A DNA stretch of 64,000 nt from Chryseobacterium piperi (GCF_002285635.2 NZ_CP023049.2:3162001-3226000), one strand, 5' to 3'. Positions 32,645-42,033 are shown, counted from the stretch's first letter. The notes: generated by a model from the letters alone, not told the origin. Numbers and translations are program-made.

Positions 32645-34441
32645 ATGAAAAATGTTTTATTGAAAGGTATGATATGTATAGGTTTAGCAGTAAGCCTGGC
32701 TTCCTGTAAGAAGTCTGACTCTCCTTTAACAAAAGTTACTCCTACTAATTTAGATTCTATTGCGTCCAACTATTACGAGCAATATCTTAAACTGTATCCA
32801 TTGGATGCTACTTCCCAAGGAGACACCAGATATAACGATCAGCTACCTATCAATATTGACAAAGATTTTATTTCAGGTGAAGTAGCCTTTTATAATTCTA
32901 TTCAGAATCAATTAGATAAAGTTGATTACAAAAGCCTTTCTGATGATGATAAAGTGGTTTATGATGTATTGGATTATACATTAAAAGATAAAATTGAGGC
33001 TTATGCCTATCATCCTGAATACATCCCATTTACTCAGTTTACAGGTCTTCCTCTAAATTTTCCGTTATTTGGCAGTGGAGAAGGCAGCCAGCCCTTCAAA
33101 ACTGAAAAAGATTACGAAGACTGGCTACAGAGGATGAATAAATTTCCTTTATGGATGGACAGTGCCATCGAAAACTTTAAAGACGGGATCACTAATAAAG
33201 TGGTTCTTCCTAAAAAACTGATTGTCAAAATGATCCCTCAAATGAGAGCGGAAGAAATTATCTCTCCTGATCTTGATAAGAATATTTTCTATGGACCAAT
33301 TAAAAACTTTCCGAAAAATTTCACAAAAGCTCAAAAAGATAAACTGACAACTCAATACAAAGAAGCTATTCTCAAAAAGATCATCCCGGCTTATACGAAA
33401 ATGGGGACCTTTTTAGAAAAAGAATACTTGCCTAAAGGAAGAGACACAGATGGTTACAACAGTCTTCCTAAAGGAAACGAAATTTATCAGTTTTATGTAA
33501 AAAGCTGGACTACAACCAATAAATCTCCTGAAGAAATCAATAAAATAGGAGTTCAGCAAGTGAACATGCTTCGTGCAGAAATGGAAAAGGTAAAGCAACA
33601 AGTAGGATTTTCAGGAAGTTTGGAAGAATTTATCAACTTTGTTAAGACAGATCCGAAGGCAATGCCTTACAAAACCTCAAAAGAAGTTTTAGCAGGGTTC
33701 AATGGAATTTTATCGAAAATTACACCTAAGCTGAAGACTATGTTCAATGTCACTCCCAAAACAAAATTTGAGATCAGACAGACGGAAAAGTTCAGAGAAG
33801 CAAGTGCAAGTGCGGAATATATCCAGGGGACTCCTGATGGGAAAAGACCGGGAATCTTTTATGTTCCCCTACCTGATCCTTCAAAATATAATGTAACCTC
33901 AGGCATGGAATCCCTTTTCTTACACGAGGCCATTCCTGGGCACCATTATCAGGTTTCTCTTCAACAGGAAAACACAAAACTTCCTAAGTTTATGAGATTC
34001 GGTTGGTTTGGCGCTTACGGAGAAGGTTGGGCACATTATTGTGAAACTCTAGGTCCTGAATTCGGACTGTACACCGATCCTTATCAAAAAATGGGATACT
34101 TAAGCGACCAAATGCTTAGAGCAGTAAGGTTGGTCGTTGATACAGGAATTCATACCGGGAAAATGACAAGAGAAGAAGCCATTAAGTACTTCTTAAGCAA
34201 TATTTCCTACGATGAAGCGAGTGCTACTGCTGAAGTCGAAAGATATATGGCTATGCCCGGACAAGCTTTGGGGTATAAAATCGGTTCATTAAGAATCCGT
34301 GAACTCAGAGATCAGTATCAGAAAGAACTGGGCGAAAAATTCAATTTAGCTGCCTTCCATGATGAAGTGTTAAGCCAGGGATGCCTTCCTTTAGATGTAT
34401 TGAACAGAAAAATGGAGCTTTGGGCAAAGAAGCAAAAGTAA
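32645..34441 (+). CDS. DUF885 metallopeptidase-like lipoprotein
   Basis: 598 residues. N-terminal lipoprotein signal MKNVLLKGMICIGLAVSLASC with the Cys in a lipobox (LASC). The body is the DUF885 domain: YYEQYLKLYPLDATSQGDTRYND near the N-terminus, then FLHEAIPGHHYQVSLQQE, an HExxH-like zinc site (HEAIPGHH), and FGAYGEGWAHYCE with the third ligand Glu. FAM-like DUF885 proteins are probably metal-dependent carboxypeptidase-type enzymes, without a fixed substrate. A 15-bp hairpin follows the gene. Confidence 0.9.
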   Translation: MKNVLLKGMICIGLAVSLASCKKSDSPLTKVTPTNLDSIASNYYEQYLKLYPLDATSQGDTRYNDQLPINIDKDFISGEVAFYNSIQNQLDKVDYKSLSDDDKVVYDVLDYTLKDKIEAYAYHPEYIPFTQFTGLPLNFPLFGSGEGSQPFKTEKDYEDWLQRMNKFPLWMDSAIENFKDGITNKVVLPKKLIVKMIPQMRAEEIISPDLDKNIFYGPIKNFPKNFTKAQKDKLTTQYKEAILKKIIPAYTKMGTFLEKEYLPKGRDTDGYNSLPKGNEIYQFYVKSWTTTNKSPEEINKIGVQQVNMLRAEMEKVKQQVGFSGSLEEFINFVKTDPKAMPYKTSKEVLAGFNGILSKITPKLKTMFNVTPKTKFEIRQTEKFREASASAEYIQGTPDGKRPGIFYVPLPDPSKYNVTSGMESLFLHEAIPGHHYQVSLQQENTKLPKFMRFGWFGAYGEGWAHYCETLGPEFGLYTDPYQKMGYLSDQMLRAVRLVVDTGIHTGKMTREEAIKYFLSNISYDEASATAEVERYMAMPGQALGYKIGSLRIRELRDQYQKELGEKFNLAAFHDEVLSQGCLPLDVLNRKMELWAKKQK

Positions 34442-34462
34442 ATTTGTAAAAAACTATATCAT

Positions 34463-34500
34463 AAAAAATGGATACTGAATAAAAACAGTGTCCATTTTTT
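34463..34500 (+). terminator. intrinsic terminator of the DUF885 gene
   Basis: aaaaaatggatactg/cagtgtccatttttt pairs at 14 of 15 positions around an 8-base loop and ends in T-rich sequence, 21 bases after the stop. Confidence 0.85.
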
Positions 34501-34543
34501 ATTTCAGCTTAAGAAAATTAAATAACTTTAAAAAGAAAAAATC

Positions 34544-34990
34544 ATGATTATAGAAAGTCTGAAATCTCTTTACAAAAGAGATTTAAATAAATTAAAAATC
34601 GAAATTGAAGCATATCAAAATGAAGATGCGATCTGGAAGGTAGATAAAAACATTGCCAATTCAGCAGGTAATTTATGTCTTCATTTAGTTGGAAACCTTA
34701 ATCATTTTATCGGAGCAGAGCTGGGGAAAACAGGATACGTAAGACAACGGGATCTGGAGTTTTCATTAAAAAACATTCCAAAAGCCGAACTGATTGAAAA
34801 AGTACAGGCAACAGCAGCAATGATAGATTCATCTCTTAGTCAACTCTCCGAAAAGGATCTGGAAAAAGAATATCCATTGATCGTTTTTGACGGTGCAATG
34901 TCTACAAATTATTTTCTCATTCACCTTATTGCTCATCTGGATTACCATCTGGGACAAATCAATTACCACAGGAGATTACTTGACATTTAA
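34544..34990 (+). CDS. DinB-family (DUF1572-like) protein
   Basis: The 148-residue four-helix protein has NLCLHLVGNLNHFIG and HLIAHLDYHLGQINYHRRL, the His residues that bind a metal in the DinB/YfiT four-helix fold. Such proteins are small metal-dependent transferase-like enzymes of unclear substrate, sometimes thiol transferases. It stands alone between two hairpins. Confidence 0.85.
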   Translation: MIIESLKSLYKRDLNKLKIEIEAYQNEDAIWKVDKNIANSAGNLCLHLVGNLNHFIGAELGKTGYVRQRDLEFSLKNIPKAELIEKVQATAAMIDSSLSQLSEKDLEKEYPLIVFDGAMSTNYFLIHLIAHLDYHLGQINYHRRLLDI

Positions 34991-35052
34991 TTATTAAGGT
35001 TTTGCAATATTCTCCCAACTTTTAGGCGAAGACACAACCATAATGAAATACT

Positions 35053-35108
35053 TTATTTTAGCCACGAATGCATGAATCTTTTTATTCGTTCATTCGTGGC
35101 TAAAATAA
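35053..35108. repeat. long palindromic intergenic repeat
   Basis: ttattttagccacgaatg and cattcgtggctaaaataa are exact complements (18 bp), with a partial inner stem (catgaat/attcgtt), 56 bases in all. It lies between DinB and nth (convergent). It could act as a terminator, but its length and complete outer symmetry suggest a mobile palindromic repeat. Confidence 0.75.
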
Positions 35109-35160
35109 AATGAATTTACTTTGAGAAGGTTTTTGTACTATTTTTTATAAACAGGAAGTT

Positions 35161-35781
35161 TTACTTCTCAAACATCATTTTAGTAATAAAGTCTTTTTCT
35201 CCCTTCCCTCTCGCAGGTGAATATTCTCTTCCATAAAAAATAATCTGGAGATGAAGCTTGTTCCAAACCTCTTCAGGAAATAGTTTCTTAGCATCTCGCT
35301 CTGTTTCTACCACATTTTTCCCTGAAGTAAGTTTCCATTGCGTCATCAGGCGATGAATATGCGTATCAACAGGAAAGGCAGGAAATCCGAATCCCTGACT
35401 CATAACCACAGAAGCTGTTTTGTGTCCAACTCCCGGAAGCGCCTCTAATTCTTCATATGTTTGCGGAACTACTCCATTATGTCTCTCCAGTAAAAGCTCA
35501 GCCATTCCCTTCAAGTTTTTTGCCTTGGTATTGGATAACCCGATTTCTTTAATCAGCTCTTTAATTTGAAAAACTTCCAATCTGGCCATTCTCTGAGGAG
35601 TTCCGGCTACTTCAAAAAGATTAGGAGTAACCTGATTTACTTTTTTATCTGTCGTCTGTGCAGAAAGTGCCACTGCAACCATCAAAGTATAGGGATCTGT
35701 ATGATCCAGTGGAATAGGTGTTGTCGGATATAATTTATCGAGCTCACTTTGAACAAGCTCGGCTCTTTGTTTTTTTGTCAT
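35161..35781 (-). CDS. nth: endonuclease III-like DNA glycosylase without the [4Fe-4S] site
   Basis: From the ATG at 35781 there are 206 residues; a longer start at 35802 adds MFKFKGY. The HhH-GPD fold is clear: LPGVGHKTASVV (catalytic Lys in GHKTA) and FPVDTHIHRLMTQW (catalytic Asp). Endonuclease III removes oxidised pyrimidines and cleaves the abasic site. E. coli Nth ends in a Cys-x6-Cys-x2-Cys-x5-Cys cluster motif; here the C-terminus IIFYGREYSPARGKGEKDFI contains no Cys, so no Fe-S cluster. I believe this is usual in Flavobacteriia. Confidence 0.93.
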   Translation of the reverse strand: MTKKQRAELVQSELDKLYPTTPIPLDHTDPYTLMVAVALSAQTTDKKVNQVTPNLFEVAGTPQRMARLEVFQIKELIKEIGLSNTKAKNLKGMAELLLERHNGVVPQTYEELEALPGVGHKTASVVMSQGFGFPAFPVDTHIHRLMTQWKLTSGKNVVETERDAKKLFPEEVWNKLHLQIIFYGREYSPARGKGEKDFITKMMFEK

Positions 35782-35814
35782 GTAACCCTTAAATTTGAAC
35801 AAAAATAAATTATT

Positions 35815-36264
35815 ATGTTGAAAGTAGGAGACAAATTACCAGATTTTGAAGGAATTAACCAGGATGGAGAAAAAGTAACTTCATCCAAGTTAATCGGGAG
35901 AAAATTAGTCATCTTTTTTTATCCTCAGGCGAATACACCAACCTGTACAGTGGAAGCTTGTAATTTAAGTGATAATTACTCACAATTGGAAAAGGCAGGC
36001 TTCCAGCTATTGGGAATTAGTGGGGATTCTGTAAAAAAGCAAAAAAATTTCCATAGCAAATTTGCTTTTCCATATGATTTAATTGCAGATGAAAACCGTG
36101 ACATCATCGAAAAATTCGGAGTATGGCAGGAGAAAAAAACGTTTGGAAAGACGTATATGGGAATTGTAAGAACTACTTTTATTTTTGATGAAAAAGGAAT
36201 TTGCACAAGAGTTATTGAAAAAGTGACTTCAAAAACTGCTGCTGCTCAAATTCTTGAAGGATAA
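35815..36264 (+). CDS. bcp: Bcp/PrxQ-type thiol peroxidase
   Basis: A 149-residue peroxiredoxin. Peroxidatic Cys44 and resolving Cys49 are in NTPTCTVEACNLSDNY, the TxxCTxEAC pattern of BCP. FFYPQANTPTC and GISGDSVKKQKNFHSKFAF are family segments. It reduces H2O2 and organic peroxides in the cytoplasm. It begins 33 bases from the divergent nth start. Confidence 0.95.
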   Translation: MLKVGDKLPDFEGINQDGEKVTSSKLIGRKLVIFFYPQANTPTCTVEACNLSDNYSQLEKAGFQLLGISGDSVKKQKNFHSKFAFPYDLIADENRDIIEKFGVWQEKKTFGKTYMGIVRTTFIFDEKGICTRVIEKVTSKTAAAQILEG

Positions 36265-36363
36265 CTCTTTTAAGAATGAATAACCTTCTGCTTTAAAGAC
36301 AAAATTGCTGGTTTGCCAATTGTGAATTCAACCAATGTTTGTTTTTTCAAGGAAGGAAAATCT

Positions 36364-36443
36364 CTTAATATTCTTAACATCTTAATCTAGCTTAATGGTT
36401 CATTAAACCATTAAATAGTTAGTTAGGAGTTAAGAATATTAAG
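36364..36443. repeat. nested palindrome between bcp and the GNAT gene
   Basis: cttaatattcttaac (36364-36378) and its exact complement gttaagaatattaag (36429-36443) frame an inner taatggtt/aaccatta pair. The 80-base structure sits between convergent genes and may terminate both or be a dispersed repeat. Confidence 0.7.
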
Positions 36444-36475
36444 ATTGAATTCTTCCTTTATTAAAAGAGCATCAA

Positions 36476-37009
36476 TTATTCTGTTTCGTAATACATTAGC
36501 TCCTCTTCTTCATTAGGAAGCGTAATATGTTTTAGAAATTTCAATCCTAGTTTTTCAATAAGCTTTTGCGAAGAAAAATTATCTTTTGATGTAATGGCAG
36601 AGATTTTTGTCAGTCCAAAGTCCTCCATCCCAATCGACTTTACTTTTTGGGCTGCCTCGTATGCATAGCCTTTACCTTCAAATTCATTTAATAACGAAAA
36701 CCCGATATCTACAATATCCAGTCCTTCTCGTTCAAAAATTCCTACAGCACCAATTTTCTCATTTTCATCTTTAGTAATAAGCAGGTAATTTCCAAACCCC
36801 AGCTTTTCAAGCTGCGGAAGAAATCTATTTTTAATATAGTTTTCAGCATCAGAAATTGTCTTCAAATGACGATCACCAATATATCTGATAAAATTTGGTC
36901 TGTTATACAGATCAAGGATAAATGGAGCATCATCCAAAGATACCGGACGGATGATTAACCGCTCTGTTTCGTAAAAATTATTTTCTTTTGGTTGATTTTT
37001 TTGGCTCAT
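36476..37009 (-). CDS. GNAT-family N-acetyltransferase
   Basis: A 177-residue Acetyltransf_3-type GNAT: ETERLIIRPVSLDDAPFILDLYNRP opens it, GAVGIFEREGLDIVDIGFSLLNEFEGKGYAYEAAQKV is the acetyl-CoA region, and ISAITSKDNFSSQKLIEKLGLKF the third motif. It overlaps the preceding gene's 3' end by 32 bases in another frame, so they are translationally coupled. Substrate unknown. Confidence 0.88.
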   Translation of the reverse strand: MSQKNQPKENNFYETERLIIRPVSLDDAPFILDLYNRPNFIRYIGDRHLKTISDAENYIKNRFLPQLEKLGFGNYLLITKDENEKIGAVGIFEREGLDIVDIGFSLLNEFEGKGYAYEAAQKVKSIGMEDFGLTKISAITSKDNFSSQKLIEKLGLKFLKHITLPNEEEELMYYETE

Positions 37010-37640
37010 CTTTAGGTTCTTCTTTTTTTTCGATTTTTAAAAGCCTCGGATTATTCGCACATTTCTTATTATAAAGCTCAATGTATGTTCCATTATCTTT
37101 AACATGAGTAACAACTCCTGTAGACTTACTCACTGTCAAGGTATAGTGTGTTTTCTGATAAGGACACTCTTTAGAGGTTAATTTTCCCAAATCCATATAA
37201 TAACTGGAACCGTCTTCGTAATAGTTTCCGGCAATATCCTTAAACTCTTCATCAACCATATATCCATCTATTGTTGCGGCAATTGCAGCCTCCTCTACAT
37301 TATCGATCCTTCCAATAAACTTTTTAAGTCCCTCAAGATCAGTTACGTAATTCAATTTACCTCCTGCCGAATAAGCAATATAATAAAAACTGTCTTCATC
37401 CGGAAACAAATCAAATCCGGAAAACTGTGGGGTATAATCTTTCTTTGTTCCTGAAACTTTGATCTCCTGATCTTTGGCATATGTATTATATACCAGTACC
37501 CAAAAATCTATTTTATCATTAGGCTCAATTCTCTTTAAAACATTAGGAATACTGGAAAATTTCTTTTTTTCCTGAGAATATATAAGTGCCCCTACTAAAG
37601 TAAAAGCAAGTAATATGAATTTAAACGCTGATTTTCTCAT
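36978..37640 (-). CDS. secreted hypothetical protein
   Basis: 220 residues. A signal peptide is clear (MRKSAFKFILLAFTLVGALIYSQ). The mature domain is beta-rich (IDFWVLVYNTYA, YYIAYSAGGKLNYVTD, THYTLTVSKSTGVVTHVKDNGTYIEL), followed by a short basic-acidic tail (EKKEEPKDEPKKSTKRK). I recognise no family. It is the first gene before the overlapping GNAT gene, 33 bases from manC. Confidence 0.65.
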   Translation of the reverse strand: MRKSAFKFILLAFTLVGALIYSQEKKKFSSIPNVLKRIEPNDKIDFWVLVYNTYAKDQEIKVSGTKKDYTPQFSGFDLFPDEDSFYYIAYSAGGKLNYVTDLEGLKKFIGRIDNVEEAAIAATIDGYMVDEEFKDIAGNYYEDGSSYYMDLGKLTSKECPYQKTHYTLTVSKSTGVVTHVKDNGTYIELYNKKCANNPRLLKIEKKEEPKDEPKKSTKRK

Positions 37641-37673
37641 AATTCAAAAATTAGTAAAAGGTAGAGCTATTTA

Positions 37674-38756
37674 TTACATAAACTTCTCTCCTTTTTTAAA
37701 ATTTTTCAAATCAAGAACATAATCTTTAATAAGCTGATCATTGTCTCTTGGGCAAATAAGCAAAGCCCTATCTGTATCTACAACAATATAGTTTTCAAGT
37801 CCGTCTATAATCACTGCCTTATTGTTATTCTTCATACGAACAATATTCCCTTTGGCATTATAGGTTAAGACATGCTTCATCTTTACTGCATTGTCGTTTG
37901 TATCCTTCTCTGCATTTTCATAAACAGAAGTCCAGGTTCCTAAATCACTCCATCCCAGATCAGAAGGTATTACATATACATTTTTAGCTTTTTCCAGAAT
38001 TCCATTATCAATAGAAATCTTTTGAACTTTTGGATAGATAAGCTCAATACAGCTGTTTTCTCCTTCAGAATTATATTCACAAGCCATAAAATGCTGTGTC
38101 ATTTCAGGAAGATACATTTCAAAAGCATGATGAATGCTCTTTACATTCCAGACAAAAATACCTGCATTCCAGAGAAAATCACCACTTTCCAGAAAGCTTT
38201 TAGCTATTTCTAAAATAGGTTTCTCTGTAAATGTTTTTACTTTAAAGTATTCCGCGTTTTGTTTATCTACGAATTGTATATATCCATATCCTGTATCTGG
38301 TCTTGTAGGCGTAATTCCCAATGTAACCAGATAGTCATTTTTAGATGCAATATCAAAAGCCAATTCTACCTTCTCCATAAAAACATCTTCTTTCAGAATC
38401 AGATGATCGGCAGGGAGAACGATAACAGTAGCATTAGGATCAATTTCTGCAATTTTATTGGCCATATAAAGATTACAGGCCGCCGTGTTTTTCATCAGAG
38501 GTTCTCCAACAATATTGTCTTCCGGAATTTCAGGTAGCTGCTGATGGGACAGAGCTACATATTCCTTATTGGTGATAACAAATATATTTTCATTAGGAAT
38601 AGCTTTGCTAATTCTGTCATAGGTCTGCTGAATCATCGTGCGCCCAACTCCTAAAATATCTTGAAATTGTTTTGGAAATTTCTGTGTACTCATAGGCCAG
38701 AATCTGCTACCAATTCCTCCTGCCATTATAACACAGTATTTATCTGATTTTGACAT
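37674..38756 (-). CDS. manC: mannose-1-phosphate guanylyltransferase
   Basis: The 360-residue nucleotidyltransferase makes GDP-mannose from GTP and mannose-1-phosphate. The signature IMAGGIGSRFWPMST (about residues 10-24) is the GTP-binding loop; FTEKP, NAGIFVWNVKSI and SDLGWSDLGTW are also conserved. The MannoseP_isomer C-terminal domain of the bifunctional type is absent, normal for the Bacteroidetes form. It supplies mannose or fucose donors for envelope glycans such as those made by the genes at 42.3-46 kb; this link is inference. Confidence 0.93.
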   Translation of the reverse strand: MSKSDKYCVIMAGGIGSRFWPMSTQKFPKQFQDILGVGRTMIQQTYDRISKAIPNENIFVITNKEYVALSHQQLPEIPEDNIVGEPLMKNTAACNLYMANKIAEIDPNATVIVLPADHLILKEDVFMEKVELAFDIASKNDYLVTLGITPTRPDTGYGYIQFVDKQNAEYFKVKTFTEKPILEIAKSFLESGDFLWNAGIFVWNVKSIHHAFEMYLPEMTQHFMACEYNSEGENSCIELIYPKVQKISIDNGILEKAKNVYVIPSDLGWSDLGTWTSVYENAEKDTNDNAVKMKHVLTYNAKGNIVRMKNNNKAVIIDGLENYIVVDTDRALLICPRDNDQLIKDYVLDLKNFKKGEKFM

Positions 38757-38758
38757 GT

Positions 38759-39349
38759 TTAATTACATTTTTCTACCCTTGCCAAAGGCTTGAAAGAATA
38801 CTTCCTTCCAGTAGCGAGGTTCTTACAAAGATAGTTTTTTTTAATCAGACCTTCTAAAAAATACTTCTCGTTTCGGTACATGAAATAGTCTCCTTTCTGC
38901 AATTCTTCTATAAATTGGAGCTTATCATCCTGTTTTTCAATATGGAAATATTTGACCAAATCAGGGCTTGCCATAAAATTAGCTTTTGGAGATTTTGAAA
39001 ATCTATTGATGATAGGTCTTAAATCTTCACTGTATGCCTCAATACTCTCCAACAGCATTAGTCTGAAAGTTGCTTTCCATTCATTTCCATGAGGTAAAAT
39101 CCTACGTCCATATTTTTCGAAAGCAATCAAATGTGCCAGCTCATGGGTAAGGACAAAGAAAAAAAGCTCAGGTACCAGGGTTGAGTTTATGGTAATTTCG
39201 TGAGAATGATCCGGGAGTTTTCGGTAATCTCCCAATTTAGAATTCCTGTTTCGTGTTATTTTTATATGAATATAGTAGTCTGAGAACCAGACTTTTAAAT
39301 ACTGTAGAGTGTTAGATGGTAAATATTTTTCTAATGATTGAATAGACAT
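38759..39349 (-). CDS. SprT-like zinc metalloprotein
   Basis: 196 residues with a SprT-type metalloprotease motif, H69-E-L-A-H73 in FFFVLTHELAHLIAF. The C-terminal zinc-ribbon is reduced (YFLEGLIKKNYLCKNLATGRKYSF). SprT proteins are intracellular, with a poorly defined role; eukaryotic relatives (SPRTN) cut DNA-protein crosslinks. It lies between manC and a TolC-type gene with 2- and 1-base gaps, so the three form one operon. Confidence 0.88.
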   Translation of the reverse strand: MSIQSLEKYLPSNTLQYLKVWFSDYYIHIKITRNRNSKLGDYRKLPDHSHEITINSTLVPELFFFVLTHELAHLIAFEKYGRRILPHGNEWKATFRLMLLESIEAYSEDLRPIINRFSKSPKANFMASPDLVKYFHIEKQDDKLQFIEELQKGDYFMYRNEKYFLEGLIKKNYLCKNLATGRKYSFKPLARVEKCN

Positions 39350-39350
39350 T

Positions 39351-40691
39351 TTACAAACTTAATGGAATTCCTGCATAGAAATTCAACAATTTAAGACTGA
39401 AAAGATAGTTAAATTTTGCTTGAGCAACAGACCCTTGAGCATTCGCATAATTATTTCTTGCAACATTCAGATCAAAAATAGTCGTTCTTCCTGCAGCGTA
39501 ACTCTTATCCGCGAAATCCAAAGAAAGCTTTGTACTTCTTTCTGCTTCTACTGCCGCAAGGTAGGATTCATAATTAGCTTCTACATCAAACTGGGCTTTC
39601 TGTACATTTTCCCTCACCACCTGTCTTTGTTGCTGATAGGTTGTTTTAGCGATACTTTCATTGATCTTTGATTGCTCTACCTGCAATTTTGTGATTCCTT
39701 TGTTGAAAATAGGAACATTCACTGACACTCCAGCTTGTTGTCCGAAGTTGTCTTTATACTGTTGGAAAAAGTTTCTTTCACTAATATATACAAGAGAATT
39801 CCCTACATTATTGGTATTCAATAAATTATTATAAAAACTTCCTATACCGGCATTTGCAGTAACTGTTGGCCAAAATGCAGTCTTTGATACTTCCGTCTGT
39901 GCTTCAGCAGATCTAATTCTGCTTTCTGCAGCTTTTATCTGCGGCTGATTATCATAAGCAGTATTTAAAACCTCTTCAACGGATTGAAGCTGGGGGGAAA
40001 GCTGATCAGGAACATTAACATCTTCTACATCGAATTCTTTATAATTCTGCAACTGCAATAGCTGAGCAAGTGCAAATAGGCTTCTTCCGGTATTAATTTC
40101 GGCGGTTTTAAGATTTTGTTTTTCTCTTGCCAATGCGGATTGAGCCTCTGCCAAAACCGTTTCAGCCGTTGTTCCTACCTGCGTTGTTATTTTAGCTCTA
40201 TCATATTGTTTTTGTGCATTATCAACGGCACTTTGAGAAATTTTTATAATTTCTTTATTCAGTAATGTCGTCAAATATTGTTGTGCTATTTGCAGAGAAA
40301 TATCATTTTGTATGGTTTCTATATCATATTGGCTCGCCTCAACATCAAACTGAGTTTTTCTAACTGTTTTTTCCAGTCTTCCATTGTTATAAACCAAAAT
40401 CTCAGCTCCGAGACTGGCATTATTACTGAATCTGTCGTTCCTAATACTCCCTGTTCCTAGGGATGCCTGTCCGAAACTCACAGTATTGCCTACACTCGCA
40501 GAAAGAGAAGGTAAATACCCTTTTTTAGCAATTTTTAGATTGGCGTCCTGGGTTTGTTTCGAATATTCATTTTGGATAACCTGAAGATTATGCTTCACAG
40601 CATAGTCTACACATTCTCTTAAGGACCATTTTTTCTGAGCACTCAATCCCAGGCAAGTTAATCCAAAAACGATAATCCAAACTTTTTTCAT
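39351..40691 (-). CDS. TolC-family outer membrane efflux protein
   Basis: A 446-residue outer membrane factor. Signal peptide MKKVWIIVFGLTCLGLSAQ, then WSLRECVDYAVKHNLQVIQNEY, the first OEP repeat; long coiled helices (NAQKQYDRAKITTQVGTTAETVLAEAQSALAREK) and a second repeat (NVARNNYANAQGSVAQAKFNYLFSLKLLNFYAG) fill the rest. It forms the trimeric exit duct for efflux or type I export; no membrane-fusion protein or inner pump lies in the window. First gene of an operon with the SprT-like gene. Confidence 0.92.
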   Translation of the reverse strand: MKKVWIIVFGLTCLGLSAQKKWSLRECVDYAVKHNLQVIQNEYSKQTQDANLKIAKKGYLPSLSASVGNTVSFGQASLGTGSIRNDRFSNNASLGAEILVYNNGRLEKTVRKTQFDVEASQYDIETIQNDISLQIAQQYLTTLLNKEIIKISQSAVDNAQKQYDRAKITTQVGTTAETVLAEAQSALAREKQNLKTAEINTGRSLFALAQLLQLQNYKEFDVEDVNVPDQLSPQLQSVEEVLNTAYDNQPQIKAAESRIRSAEAQTEVSKTAFWPTVTANAGIGSFYNNLLNTNNVGNSLVYISERNFFQQYKDNFGQQAGVSVNVPIFNKGITKLQVEQSKINESIAKTTYQQQRQVVRENVQKAQFDVEANYESYLAAVEAERSTKLSLDFADKSYAAGRTTIFDLNVARNNYANAQGSVAQAKFNYLFSLKLLNFYAGIPLSL

Positions 40692-40788
40692 ATAAAGATT
40701 TTACAAGATTAGACGAACTAAATATTAAAAAGTTACACTTTGAAAAATTAATGTTTCATTTTAATAAAAGTTTTGAGAATTTTGCACC

Positions 40789-42033
40789 ATGACAACCGAA
40801 CAATATCAGGAAGCCGTTGATTGGCTTTTCGTACAAGCACCCAACTATCAAGTTGATGGAGAGAAGGCTTATAAGCCTGGTTTAGATAATATCAGGAGGC
40901 TTTGTGCCTTTTTCGATAACCCGCAGGATAAAATAAAGTGTATTCACATCGGAGGCACCAATGGAAAAGGCTCTACAACTAATATGCTCGCCTCTGTTCT
41001 TCAGGAGGCAGGCTATAAGATTGGAATCTATAATTCACCTCATCTAATTGATTTTACGGAACGGATCAAGATAAATGGTGAAAATTGTGATAAAGGATTT
41101 GTTTTCAATTTTATTCAGAAATTAAAAACCCTTCCGGAAGATATACTTCCTTCTTTTTTTGAATTTACTACCATTATGGCTTTTGAATATTTTTATCAGA
41201 AGCAGGTTGATTTCGCTATTATTGAAGTTGGGCTGGGAGGAAGGCTTGATTCTACCAATATTATCCAACCTTTAGTTGCTGCTATTACTAACGTACAGTT
41301 AGACCACCAGAATATTTTAGGAAACACTATCCAGGAAATCGCTGGAGAAAAAGCCGGCATTATTAAACCTAATGTCCCTATTATTTCCGGAGACGAAAAT
41401 CAAATTGTAAAAAGCATTCTTAAAGCTAAAGCAGAAAAAGAAAATACTTCTTTTATTGATGCCTCTTTAATACATTCTGATTTAAAATCAGATTTAAAAG
41501 GGAATTACCAACAGAAAAACATCAGGGTTGTTTTAGCTTTAGTAGAAGAGCTGGTACAATTAAAGGTCTCAATTTCCGATAAGAATGTCAAAGACGGACT
41601 GCTGAACGTTCACCGTAATACCAACTTTATCGGCCGCTGGTTTGAATTTTCACAAAACCCATTGACAATTTGTGATACCGCTCATAATCAGGCGGGTTTA
41701 GAACAGGTCTTTTCACAGTTAAATTCCATAAAAAAATATAAGCATGTTATTCTGGGATTTGTGAATGATAAAAAAATAGATGAAGTCATGGGCTTATTAC
41801 CTGAGAACGCTCAGTTCTATTTTGCAAAACCAGCCATTCATAGGGGAAGACATCCGAAAGAGTATGAAGATTTGCTCATTGGAGCAAAAATTATTTATAA
41901 AATTTTTGATTCTGTACAGGAAGCCTATCTTTCTGCAAAACAACAATGTACAAATGAGGAAATGATTTTTATCGGCGGAAGTAACTTTGTTGTTGGAGAA
42001 TTTTTAGAAAAAAATTTGGAGATTTACAGATAA
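40789..42033 (+). CDS. folC: bifunctional dihydrofolate/folylpolyglutamate synthase
   Basis: A 414-residue Mur-ligase-fold enzyme adding glutamate to dihydropteroate and folates. P-loop at residues 55-62 in HIGGTNGKGSTTNML; EVGLGGRLDSTN and VQLDHQNILGNTIQEIAGEKAGIIK are the family's catalytic and folate motifs; CDTAHNQAGLEQVF the C-terminal domain. Length is normal. Its 3' end carries the promoter of the two tRNA-Val genes. Confidence 0.95.
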   Translation: MTTEQYQEAVDWLFVQAPNYQVDGEKAYKPGLDNIRRLCAFFDNPQDKIKCIHIGGTNGKGSTTNMLASVLQEAGYKIGIYNSPHLIDFTERIKINGENCDKGFVFNFIQKLKTLPEDILPSFFEFTTIMAFEYFYQKQVDFAIIEVGLGGRLDSTNIIQPLVAAITNVQLDHQNILGNTIQEIAGEKAGIIKPNVPIISGDENQIVKSILKAKAEKENTSFIDASLIHSDLKSDLKGNYQQKNIRVVLALVEELVQLKVSISDKNVKDGLLNVHRNTNFIGRWFEFSQNPLTICDTAHNQAGLEQVFSQLNSIKKYKHVILGFVNDKKIDEVMGLLPENAQFYFAKPAIHRGRHPKEYEDLLIGAKIIYKIFDSVQEAYLSAKQQCTNEEMIFIGGSNFVVGEFLEKNLEIYR

